A DNA stretch of 64,000 nt, taken from positions 31,333 through 95,332 of the forward strand of contig JAKMFL010000010.1 of assembly GCA_022425485.1 (NCBI GenBank), read 5' to 3'. This DNA is from Alphaproteobacteria bacterium (GTDB lineage: Bacteria; Pseudomonadota; Alphaproteobacteria; Puniceispirillales; Puniceispirillaceae). Numbering within the stretch: the first letter of the stretch is position 1; each line of letters begins with the position of its first letter. The translations under genes and the position numbers were made by a program. This document shows positions 45,628 to 52,835 of the stretch, piece by piece. Under the pieces are notes generated by a model. It was not told the origin of the DNA and made no database searches. It saw only the letters and a program-made list of their open reading frames with translations.

Positions 45628-47147
45628 AGCAAGCAATCTGGCAGAAAATTGCCGAAAATAAAGTCGCTAAGCCAGATCAAAGCTGGCTAATTTCACCAGA
45701 GACAGGGCGTGAGATTAGCTGGTCTGAAGCTGCTGACATTACCCAAAATATTGCTAGCATTATCGCAGGGGCTGGTATCGCCAAGGGCGCGAGCATTGCC
45801 ATAGCCTCGCCTAACTCGCTAGCAGCAGCAACGGTAATGGTTGGGGTGACGACCGCTGGCTATCTTGCTACGCCGCTAAATTTGGTCGCTGGTGCCAAGG
45901 TGATGGGATATGTGCTAAACCACTGTAAAGCAGAGCTGGTATTTTGTGCGCCTGAAAGCCGTGCGCTGGTCGAAGAAGCGGCAACAAGCCTTACGCAAAA
46001 CCTGCGCATCATAGAGCTACATCCAGAAGAAGGGCCGATTTGGCCAGAGGATATGCAAGCCGCTGCCGTTCAGGATTTCCAATTTGCAGAGGCCAATAGC
46101 CCCGGCATTTTAATGTATACCTCCGGGACTACAGGCAATCCTAAAGGAGTCGTGTTAAGCCACGCGAACCTGCTATCAGCAGGCCAGAATGTAGCAATAG
46201 CGCATCATTTGGACACTCAGGATATAGGCTGTTGTGTCCTGCCGATTTATCATATTAATGGCTTTTGTGTTACGATAATGGGGACGATTGTGTCTGGTGG
46301 CGGTCTGATTATGCCCTACCGCTTCTCGCTTTCGCGTTTTTGGCAGGATATCAAAACCCATAGGGCAAGCTGGTTTAGCGCTGTTCCAACCCTTTTTGCC
46401 TATTTGCTTAATGACGATAACGTGCCAGAAATTGATAAGGGCAGGCTGCGTTTCTCGCGTTCTGCGTCCGCGCCATTAGCCCCTGAAATCCACCGACAAT
46501 TTGAAGCACGCTTTGGCATCCCTATCATTGAAACGATGGGGCTAACAGAAACGGGTGCGCAAATCCTGTCAAACCCGCTTCCGCCGCAGACCCGCAAGAT
46601 AGGCTCACCTGGTATTGCCATAGGCAATGAGGTGATGATAGCTGATGACCATGAAAAACCATGTGCGGCCAATGTGACGGGAGAGATCTGGGTGCGCGGC
46701 GACAATGTGATGCAAGGCTATCTGCATCAACCAGAAGAAACCGCAAAGACGATTACTTCTGAGGGGTGGCTTCGTACGGGCGATTTAGGTCATATGGATG
46801 AAGAGGGCTATGTGTTTGTAACCGGACGCATCAAAGAGCTTATCATTAAGGGCGGTGAGAATATTGCCCCACGCGAGATAGATGAAGTTTTGCTAGAGCA
46901 TGAAACAATTTTGGAAGCTGCGGCTTTTGCTGTGCCCTGCCGTGATTATGGCCAGCGGGTAGAGGCTTGTATTTGTTTTAAGCCGTCACGCCATGCCAGC
47001 ACAGATGAGCTGAGCCAGCATTGTAAAGCGCGGCTAGGCGCCTATAAAACACCAGATAAAATCCATATCCTAGATGATTTACCGAAAGGGCCGTCTGGCA
47101 AGATACAGCGCTTGAAATTACATGAGTTGGTTTATGGAGCACACTAG
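45624..47147 (+). CDS. AMP-forming acyl-CoA synthetase, sulfoacetate-CoA ligase-like (SauT)
   Basis: 507 residues of the ANL superfamily. Motifs are the P-loop MYTSGTTGNPKGVVLSH (about 165), ETMGLTETGAQI, WLRTGDLGHMDEEGY and the C-terminal catalytic Lys in GPSGKIQRLKL. It activates a carboxylic acid with ATP and CoA. The 4-base overlap with the acylating aldehyde dehydrogenase mirrors sauST of sulfoacetate degraders, where the ligase makes sulfoacetyl-CoA. Substrate assignment is inference; malonate or other short acids are possible. Confidence 0.82.
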   Translation: MKQAIWQKIAENKVAKPDQSWLISPETGREISWSEAADITQNIASIIAGAGIAKGASIAIASPNSLAAATVMVGVTTAGYLATPLNLVAGAKVMGYVLNHCKAELVFCAPESRALVEEAATSLTQNLRIIELHPEEGPIWPEDMQAAAVQDFQFAEANSPGILMYTSGTTGNPKGVVLSHANLLSAGQNVAIAHHLDTQDIGCCVLPIYHINGFCVTIMGTIVSGGGLIMPYRFSLSRFWQDIKTHRASWFSAVPTLFAYLLNDDNVPEIDKGRLRFSRSASAPLAPEIHRQFEARFGIPIIETMGLTETGAQILSNPLPPQTRKIGSPGIAIGNEVMIADDHEKPCAANVTGEIWVRGDNVMQGYLHQPEETAKTITSEGWLRTGDLGHMDEEGYVFVTGRIKELIIKGGENIAPREIDEVLLEHETILEAAAFAVPCRDYGQRVEACICFKPSRHASTDELSQHCKARLGAYKTPDKIHILDDLPKGPSGKIQRLKLHELVYGAH

Positions 47148-47183
47148 CCCAACTAGCCTTGCCACCTTTAAAATAGGCGTTCT

Positions 47184-47954
47184 ATGAGCGATTTATGGTC
47201 TCTGTTTTTATTACCGGGAATGACGCTAGGCATGGCAGGTCTTGTTTTTGCGGTATTCTTTTTTTCTGGTATTATTAAGGGGTTTTTAGGTATTGGCCTG
47301 CCAGCGGCTGCAATGGCATTCCTAACACTGATAATAGACCCGCGTACCGCGATATCGCTGATGGTGTTGCCTATTTTATTTACCAACAGCTTGCAATATC
47401 TGCGTGCTCCAAACCCGCGTGAAACGGCGCGCGAATATTGGCTGTTTGCGCTGGCAATCATGGTCAGCATCTTCATAACATCACTCTATATAAAAAGCTT
47501 TCCAACGGCTTTACTCACAGTATCTATCGGCTTTGCTATGGTGATATTTTCCCTGCAATTATTATCAGGTGTGAAATTACCAGTCACAGCGGCACCAGTT
47601 TGGCAAATTGGGGTAGGGCTCTGTTCTGGCATTTTGGGCGGACTTAGCTCTATCTGGTCACCCCCTGTGGCCATGTATCTACTTGCCCGTGATGTCGAGA
47701 AAGAAAAATTTATCAGCGCTACAGGCTTTTTATTTCTAGCGGGGTGTCTGCCTTTGATGGCCGGGCTCGTCCTAGCCGGGGTGGTCACCAACGCCAGCCT
47801 TGTTCAATCCCTATTTGGGCTAGTGGCTGTTTTGGCTGGATTTAGATGCGGCGAGCTATTGCGGGGGCATGTCTCGCAGCGCCTGTTCCGAACAGCTGTC
47901 CTGACCGCTTTTTTAATCATGGGTATGCGGCTGATAGTAACCGGCCTTCTATAG
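47184..47954 (+). CDS. TSUP (TauE/SafE) family sulfite or sulfonate exporter
   Basis: 256 residues with about eight membrane segments. FFSGIIKGFLGIGLPAAAMA near the start and SGILGGLSSIWSPPVAMYLL in the second half are the TauE/SafE repeats with their conserved Gly/Pro pattern. In sulfonate pathways members of this family export sulfite or sulfoacetate. It ends the plus-strand locus, 36 bases after the ligase gene. Other TSUP members transport different anions. Confidence 0.88.
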   Translation: MSDLWSLFLLPGMTLGMAGLVFAVFFFSGIIKGFLGIGLPAAAMAFLTLIIDPRTAISLMVLPILFTNSLQYLRAPNPRETAREYWLFALAIMVSIFITSLYIKSFPTALLTVSIGFAMVIFSLQLLSGVKLPVTAAPVWQIGVGLCSGILGGLSSIWSPPVAMYLLARDVEKEKFISATGFLFLAGCLPLMAGLVLAGVVTNASLVQSLFGLVAVLAGFRCGELLRGHVSQRLFRTAVLTAFLIMGMRLIVTGLL

Positions 47955-48101
47955 GCTTGATAGCGGCAACATACCCGTAAATGTACCGGTAAATATATCG
48001 GTAAATGTACCGGCCTCAGCTTCAGAAATAGTGGTGTAGCCGGCATAGGCAAATAGCGCCAACATAGCGATAATTAAAATCTTGATAATGGTGTGAAGCA
48101 T
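47949..48101 (-). CDS. 50-residue secreted or membrane microprotein with [GD]-[TI]-F-T repeats
   Basis: A short frame from ATG 48101, with AGGG seven bases upstream, to TAG at 47949. The N-terminus has a charged start and hydrophobic stretch (MLHTIIKILIIAMLALFAYA) that reads as a signal peptide or anchor. The mature part is AGTFTDIFTGTFTG plus a short tail, encoded by tandem 12-bp repeats. Its stop overlaps the end of the TSUP gene on the other strand. The family is unknown. Confidence 0.5.
   Translation of the reverse strand: MLHTIIKILIIAMLALFAYAGYTTISEAEAGTFTDIFTGTFTGMLPLSSL
47977..48012 (+). repeat. Three tandem 12-bp units inside the 50-residue gene
   Basis: GTAAATGTACCG, GTAAATATATCG and GTAAATGTACCG follow each other at 47977, 47989 and 48001. 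On the coding (minus) strand they keep frame and encode a repeating four-residue motif. Confidence 0.9.
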
Positions 48102-48163
48102 TGTAATCCCTCTAATTTCGGTCCCTAGTCTTCTTTGCTTATTAAGCTTGATCGGGTTTTACC

Positions 48164-48487
48164 CTATTTTAGCGGCGGACAGAAGCTTGTTGGCACCATA
48201 AGCTTATTTTTTTGGCTTTCTAGCGCCCCTAGCTCTGCACTGTTTTTGGTATAGGCTAGCCATTCAGGATCGGCCCAAAGCGTTGCGCGTTTTGCCTCGC
48301 GATCGCCAGCATTCTCATAGACCCAGATATGCACAAATTCGTTTGGGTTGCCGGTTTCGCCCTTCATGAAGGCCAGCGGCGCCCCAAGACAGCGATATTG
48401 CGGGGCTTTGCCAAATTCTTCATATAGCGCAAGATGGGCATTGATAGTGCCGGGTTTGCAAATATAGGTGCGAACATCAACGAGCAT
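48164..48487 (-). CDS. NIPSNAP family protein
   Basis: 107 residues from ATG 48487, with AAGGA nine bases upstream; the open frame extends upstream to 48676 but that part is not NIPSNAP-like. VDVRTYICKPGTINAHLALY at the start, FVHIWVYENAGDREAKRATL and LWADPEWLAYTKN are typical of NIPSNAP alpha-beta barrel proteins. Members occur in many catabolic clusters but their function is poorly known. It converges with nothing and stands alone. Confidence 0.85.
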   Translation of the reverse strand: MLVDVRTYICKPGTINAHLALYEEFGKAPQYRCLGAPLAFMKGETGNPNEFVHIWVYENAGDREAKRATLWADPEWLAYTKNSAELGALESQKNKLMVPTSFCPPLK

Positions 48488-48893
48488 TAAAATCATCCTT
48501 ATCAAAATAGACAGTAAAATATAGCCATTAAAATATATGCGGCAGGCGCGACAGAGAGAAAAAACGGACGTGCCTGCACCTTGGTGGGGGCGCATAATAT
48601 CCATCGGCAATCCTAAGAATAGTTTTTCAGAGGGCGTTGCCTTTGCCAACCCCAAAATAGCATTGATGCTCGCCACGTTACCCCTAAAAACAGCTTAGAC
48701 CCATAGGAAGCTTCACTGGAACTCCAGTGGAGCTTTTTTCAACACCTCCCCCCATTATAGACAGATAGCATCTGACAAAGCGTTTTTATGTTTGCCACGA
48801 AGACGGATGGCCCGTAGTAATGTGTTAAGAAAATTACCTGAAATTTATCAGAGCCTGTTGCACAACCCGATTGAGGTTGATGAAAGTTGAATT
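48488..48893. other. 406-base intergenic region upstream of the DEAD-box gene
   Basis: Contains an unexplained minus-strand open stretch in frame with the NIPSNAP gene, a strong plus-strand terminator at 48709-48739, and about 155 bases of probable leader before the DEAD-box start. I see no confident gene here. The terminator has no recognisable gene upstream of it on the plus strand. Confidence 0.5.
48709..48739 (+). terminator. Rho-independent terminator, plus strand
   Basis: AGCTTCACTGGA pairs with TCCAGTGGAGCT around an AC loop with one mismatch, followed by a run of T ending at 48739. It reads rightwards although the upstream gene (NIPSNAP) is on the other strand. Confidence 0.8.
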
Positions 48894-50270
48894 TTGAACA
48901 ATAAAAATTTTGAAGCGCTGGGACTAAATCCGTCACTAGTGCGCGCGTTATCTGAGGCTGGTTATTTAGAACCAACCCCTATTCAAGTTCTTGCAATTCC
49001 TAAAGTTATCGAAGGGCATGACCTTCTTGGTATTGCCCAAACTGGTACGGGTAAGACGGCTGCGTTTTCGCTGCCAATATTGCATCACCTGAATGCTAAG
49101 CAGGTTGCGAGTAAAGCCCGTCATCCGAGGGCCCTTATTCTGGCGCCAACCCGTGAGCTTGCGATTCAGATTGCTGATTCAATCAAACTCTATGGCAGCT
49201 ATATAGCTTTCAAACAGACATCCATTTTTGGTGGTGTTGGTCAGAACCCGCAAGTTACCGCTTTGAAACGCGGTGTTGATGTAATTGTCGCAACACCTGG
49301 TCGGCTTCTTGACCTTGTTAACCAAGGTTTGTGTCATCTTGGTCAAATTGAGTATTTTGTACTTGATGAAGCTGATCGAATGTTGGATATGGGCTTCATT
49401 CATGACGTGAAGAAAATTGTTGCCAAATTGCCGCGAAAGCGTCAGACGCTCTTTTTCTCCGCAACCATGCCGAAAACTGTTTCTGCCCTTGCTGGAGACC
49501 TGCTTTATAAACCTGTTAACGTGTCTGTAACAGCGCAAGCAACCACTGTTGAAAAGATTGACCAGTCGGTGATTCTGGTGCCGCAGAACCATAAACAAAT
49601 ACAGTTAGTGCATCTTCTTTCGGATGAGGCGGTTACATCGGCTATCGTATTTACGCGAACGAAGCACAAGGCAAATCGGGTATCTCTTGCTCTTAATAAG
49701 GCTGGTATACCGTCTGAGGCTATTCATGGGAACAAATCACAAGGGGCCCGCCAACGCGCTTTGAATGCCTTCAAAACAGGTGAGATTAAGGCGCTTGTTG
49801 CCACTGACATTGCTGCTCGTGGAATTGATGTCGAAGCTGTTTCGCATGTAATTAATTTTGAGCTACCTAATGTACCTGAAGACTATGTCCACCGAATTGG
49901 CCGGACTGCGCGTGCTGGCGCCTCAGGTTTTGCTATTTCACTTTGTGCCCCAGATGAACGCTCTTATCTGAACTCCATAGAGAAGCTTATCAAGCTTAGT
50001 ATCAAGGTGACCGAAGGCATTAAAGTTAATAATGATGATATCCCGCCTGCCGAGCCAAAGGATGCACGTCCGCCTCGTCGGTCGTCAAGGCCAGACAGGC
50101 AAGGCAGACTAGACAGGCCGGGCAGGCAAGGCAGGCAAGGCAGCTCTGATAATAGCAAGCCATCAGAAGAGCAAGGTGGGCAAAAAAAGAAGAAAGACAG
50201 TTCTGTTAGCCAGAAGCAACGCCCCTCTAGAGATGGTAGTGCTGGTGGTCGCAGGCGTGGCAAACGCTAA
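48894..50270 (+). CDS. rhlE: DEAD-box RNA helicase, RhlE-like
   Basis: 458 residues. Motifs in order: Q motif GYLEPTPIQVLAIP, I AQTGTGKTAAFS, Ia PTRELAIQ, II VLDEADRMLDMGF, III FFSATMP, IV TRTKHKANRV, V TDIAARGIDV and VI HRIGRTARAG. The tail (about 385-458) is Arg/Gly/Lys-rich and low complexity. The start is TTG at 48894; a stop precedes it in frame and no ATG lies near, so a rare start codon is used. RNA remodelling or ribosome assembly in the cold is the family role. A leader of about 150 bases precedes it. Confidence 0.95.
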   Translation: MNNKNFEALGLNPSLVRALSEAGYLEPTPIQVLAIPKVIEGHDLLGIAQTGTGKTAAFSLPILHHLNAKQVASKARHPRALILAPTRELAIQIADSIKLYGSYIAFKQTSIFGGVGQNPQVTALKRGVDVIVATPGRLLDLVNQGLCHLGQIEYFVLDEADRMLDMGFIHDVKKIVAKLPRKRQTLFFSATMPKTVSALAGDLLYKPVNVSVTAQATTVEKIDQSVILVPQNHKQIQLVHLLSDEAVTSAIVFTRTKHKANRVSLALNKAGIPSEAIHGNKSQGARQRALNAFKTGEIKALVATDIAARGIDVEAVSHVINFELPNVPEDYVHRIGRTARAGASGFAISLCAPDERSYLNSIEKLIKLSIKVTEGIKVNNDDIPPAEPKDARPPRRSSRPDRQGRLDRPGRQGRQGSSDNSKPSEEQGGQKKKKDSSVSQKQRPSRDGSAGGRRRGKR

Positions 50271-50307
50271 TCATAACGCACCATCCGCAGCGGCTAGCAA
50301 GAAATAA

Positions 50308-50349
50308 CCAGCATTTTTACGCCAGCATTATTACGCCAGCATTTTTCAT
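50308..50349 (+). repeat. Three tandem copies of a 14-bp unit after the DEAD-box gene
   Basis: CCAGCATTTTTACG, CCAGCATTATTACG and CCAGCATTTTTCAT run from 50308 to 50349, starting 38 bases after the helicase stop codon. Confidence 0.9.
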
Positions 50350-50382
50350 GTCTGTATAAATCAGTGATTTAAATGGGGTAAA

Positions 50383-50407
50383 TATGGCGGAGAGGGTGTC
50401 TGCCATA
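50383..50407. repeat. Imperfect 25-base palindrome containing a tRNA-Ser-like 3' end
   Basis: TATGGC at 50383 and GCCATA ending 50407 form the arms, with partial pairing inside. The 12 bases TGGCGGAGAGGG at 50385-50396 equal the reverse complement of many tRNA-Ser 3' ends, but the rest of a tRNA is not there. It might be a phage-type attachment remnant, or simply a palindrome. Confidence 0.35.
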
Positions 50408-50591
50408 CCAATCTTTAACCAACTGAAACTGTTTCATTATTTGGACTGTTTGGTATTAACCCCACACTTTACCCCACAAAAATTTTTTAAGTATTATGGT
50501 CCTTTAAGTCCCCAGTAATTTTATTTAAGGGGTTACTACTGGGTTTAGTGTATGGAATGACGATTAAAGAGGGGCGGGGGGAGAGAGACTT

Positions 50592-50627
50592 GTCTGCGGC
50601 TTTCGGCCAGCGATTCTTCGATGGGTT
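50592..50627 (+). repeat. Dispersed degenerate repeat, copy A
   Basis: 36 bases beginning GTCTGCGGCT and ending CGATGGGTT. By hand alignment without gaps 29 of 36 bases match copy B at 50938-50973. The plus-strand reading (LSAAFGQRFFDGL) also resembles copy B (RSAALRPRFYDGL), so it may derive from a coding sequence. Confidence 0.65.
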
Positions 50628-50937
50628 AGAAGAGGCAGCTAGACGTGGTCGAGGTTCAGTCCAATACAAACAAGCGTTCGTATTAGTAATGTGTCCTCTT
50701 GGGCGGTAACTCCTAGCCGGTCCCATACACCCCCTTGAAACCTCAACCACCATCGCATGTTAAAATTATAGTTGGCATTTTGAAGTCCTTTGAGGCTTTG
50801 GTTTTTTCACCAATCAAAATACCTCACGGTGCCCGAGTTCCAATAATCTTGCTCCTCGAACCTTGGTTTGGGGTTACTGATGCTGTTTGGCAATCAGCTT
50901 TTGGGCTTGTTAGAGGGGGTGGGGCTAAGGTTGGACG

Positions 50938-50973
50938 GTCTGCGGCTCTCAGACCGCGGTTTTACGATGGGTT
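50938..50973 (+). repeat. Dispersed degenerate repeat, copy B
   Basis: Begins GTCTGCGGCT, ends CGATGGGTT. CGGTCTG and CAGACCG (50937-50957) form a perfect 7-bp stem. Bases 50923-50962 also share GGCTAAGGTT, GGTCT and ACCGCGGTT in the same order with the minus strand of copy C at 63647-63687. Confidence 0.65.
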
Positions 50974-51068
50974 GGCACGTGCGGTTTGCAATATTTTAAT
51001 TATCTTTCCAAACCAAAGTAAAAAACTGCATGTATAAAGAATTTCGCTTCTTTTTTTTTAGGCCGGGT

Positions 51069-51710
51069 ATGAAAGCATTATTTATCGGCTCTATTGGAGT
51101 CATTGCAGAAACATCAGAATTACAGAGGCAAGCTTATAACGCAGCCTTTAGTGCATCTGGCCTTGATTGGTACTGGAGTGTAGCAAATTATTGTGAAATG
51201 CTAAAAAATCCGGGTGGTAGGGGCCGTATTGCTTCTTTTTCAAATGGCGCATTGTCACCAGATGAAGTGGCTAAAATACATGCTAAAAAAGAGGCTATTT
51301 TCAATGAATATTTACAGCACGGTATTGCGCCTCGCCCCGGTGTTGTTGACTGTATATCAAAATGCAAAGAGACTGGCATTCGTCTTGGTTTTATAACAAC
51401 AACAACGCAACATAATATTAACGGTCTGTCAGTCGCGCTTAAAGACAGCGTTGATTTCAATGATTTTGATCTGATTACAACAAAAGATAATGTTGCTGCT
51501 GAAAAACCGGTGGGGGATATTTACAGATATGCCCTTGAGCAATTCAGGCTACAGCCAAATGAAGTTATCGCAGTAGAAGACACGGAGGTTAATCAGTCTG
51601 CCGCCTTACAAGAGGATGTTTTATGTTATTTGTTTGCTGGAGACTATGCCGCCACAACGCATAATCTGAACGCAATTAACAACATGAAAATCTTGGCACA
51701 GCAGATTTAG
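51069..51710 (+). CDS. HAD-superfamily protein (CbbY-like) lacking the catalytic aspartates
   Basis: 213 residues from ATG 51069; the open frame starts at 51030. The fold is a CbbY/phosphoglycolate-phosphatase-like HAD: a helical cap (GLDWYWSVANYCEML, GGRGRI), motif II ITTTTQHN, motif III Lys in AAEKPVGDIYRYALE and motif IV VEDTEVNQSAA. Motif I, which should be DxDGT/V and holds the nucleophile, reads ALFIGSIGVIAET, so both Asp residues are missing. Phosphatase activity is therefore unlikely. It may be a binding or regulatory pseudo-enzyme. It is at the left edge of the accessory block. Confidence 0.85.
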   Translation: MKALFIGSIGVIAETSELQRQAYNAAFSASGLDWYWSVANYCEMLKNPGGRGRIASFSNGALSPDEVAKIHAKKEAIFNEYLQHGIAPRPGVVDCISKCKETGIRLGFITTTTQHNINGLSVALKDSVDFNDFDLITTKDNVAAEKPVGDIYRYALEQFRLQPNEVIAVEDTEVNQSAALQEDVLCYLFAGDYAATTHNLNAINNMKILAQQI

Positions 51711-51719
51711 GGTAGGGGT

Positions 51720-52715
51720 CTATTTATTATGAATCTCAGCCAGGATATCGTGCCCTTGCATATTTAGAAAATGCAAAAGATCAATAAATATCCAGTTTTC
51801 AGCCAGCTTGTCAGCATCTCGCCGGTAAATATCCACAACCCGCATATCAGCAAAGCCGTCAAAAGCCGGCATACCAAGATAGCCACTCGTTGGTTTTAAA
51901 CTTAGATTTGGCCAGCCAAAAAACCCGCCATACTGACCTTCTGCCATTCGGCAAATGTGGCCGTTGAACCGGCGGCCTTCATTCTGGGTTCTGAACGGTC
52001 GCTGATGCTGGTCAATATAGCGGTCAATGGTATAGGTAGATCCTATCCCCGTGGGTCCCCACCAGAGCATATCTTCATGCCAGCATTGGCGGAGTTCCTC
52101 TTGCGGACTTGAATAGTCCCCGCCATTTATATCTCCTATCATACGGTTAATCAGGGCGAGAGTTGCCTCGCTCTCATTTTTGTCTTGGGCTTCAAAGAGC
52201 AGGCCGTCATGTGCGTGCGGGCCAGGCTGGATAAGATGAATGCCTGTTTGCTGTGAAATGGGTGTGATGCCGACCTGCGCCATAAGATGCAACAGGTCAA
52301 TAAATAAGGATGTCTCAGTGATTTTTCCACTTTCAATTTTATGGAACTCAGCATAGCGGATCATGGCGATTTTGCGGTTTGGTGGTATACCAACAAAGGG
52401 TTGGTCAAATAAGCCCATAAAATGTCCCATTGACGCTACCCACACAGAATTAAAACCGTCAATTTCATTCTGCCCTGCAAAGAAGATGTCCTGTCTACGC
52501 TGAAGGTTTGAAAATGAATTTTTGAAAGGGGTGTAAAACATCTCAATTACAGAATCAGCGCCGCGTTGTTCATGAAAGGGATGCATACCGCGCCAAATAT
52601 AGTCATTAGATATGAATTTTGAAAAGCAGGCAGGTAGTTGTTCTGGGTCTAAATGATCCATTGATTTCTGCCAGTTCAGGACAATTGTCTTGGCGTTCTG
52701 GGTGTCGGTGCTCAC
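51720..52715 (-). CDS. Tandem SnoaL/NTF2-like domain protein
   Basis: 331 residues with two NTF2-fold halves. The first has NDYIWRGMHPFHEQRGAD and IRYAEFHKIESGKITETSL; the second has LWWGPTGIGSTYTIDRYIDQ, FGWPNLSLKPTSG and ENWIFIDLLHFL. The W(Y/W)GPxGIGS and ENWxxxDLL elements recur in the protein at 57718-58770. SnoaL-type domains act as small cyclases, hydrolases or isomerases; here the chemistry is unknown. It is divergent from the ABC operon across a 120-base promoter region and so probably shares its regulator. Confidence 0.8.
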   Translation of the reverse strand: MSTDTQNAKTIVLNWQKSMDHLDPEQLPACFSKFISNDYIWRGMHPFHEQRGADSVIEMFYTPFKNSFSNLQRRQDIFFAGQNEIDGFNSVWVASMGHFMGLFDQPFVGIPPNRKIAMIRYAEFHKIESGKITETSLFIDLLHLMAQVGITPISQQTGIHLIQPGPHAHDGLLFEAQDKNESEATLALINRMIGDINGGDYSSPQEELRQCWHEDMLWWGPTGIGSTYTIDRYIDQHQRPFRTQNEGRRFNGHICRMAEGQYGGFFGWPNLSLKPTSGYLGMPAFDGFADMRVVDIYRRDADKLAENWIFIDLLHFLNMQGHDILAEIHNK

Positions 52716-52784
52716 TCTGATTTCCTCTTTTGCCCTAAGTTTCTAGATTTAGCCTTGTCAAACACGTACCTCACCTAATACCAT

Positions 52785-52804
52785 TTTTGCATAGGTATGC
52801 AAAA
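52785..52804. promoter_or_regulatory. Perfect palindrome in the divergent promoter region, candidate operator
   Basis: TTTTGCATAGGTATGCAAAA: 8-base arms are perfect reverse complements around AGGT. It lies between the divergent SnoaL gene and the ABC operon, 31 bases before the ATPase ATG. A weak promoter (TTGTCA at 52755, TAATAC at 52776) sits just upstream, so a bound protein could block transcription. The LacI-family regulator encoded at 58767-59819 is the obvious candidate ligand; that is inference. Confidence 0.6.
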
Positions 52805-52835
52805 TGTGTTTTGCAGTGTGGAGACGTAAAATAAT

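Larger units (their letters stand above)
50271..51068. other. About 800-base non-coding region with degenerate repeats and inverted repeats
   Basis: Between the DEAD-box and HAD genes no convincing full-length gene is present. The region holds the 14-bp tandem repeat, an imperfect 25-base palindrome at 50383, inverted CCCAGTA/TACTGGG arms (50511-50517 and 50537-50543) and two related 36-base repeats at 50592 and 50938. A 50-residue frame at 50557-50709 (MTIKEGRGERD...) overlaps the first of these and may be a gene remnant. This composition suggests a past insertion or deletion site. Confidence 0.6.

Noticed and set aside
48488..48676. 63-residue N-terminal extension of the NIPSNAP protein
   Set aside because: ATG 48487 has a good ribosome-binding site and begins exactly at the NIPSNAP domain; the upstream part shows no recognisable domain.
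50358..50430. tRNA-like segment on the minus strand (TCAGTTGGTTAAAG and a 3'-end-like CCCTCTCCGCCA)
   Set aside because: The D-arm-like and 3'-end-like pieces are only about 20 bases apart and no anticodon or T-arm lies between them, so a functional tRNA cannot be formed.
50557..50709. 50-residue open frame MTIKEGRGERD... in the non-coding region
   Set aside because: No ribosome-binding site and no family recognised; its core is the degenerate repeat copy A, so it was kept as a possible remnant only.
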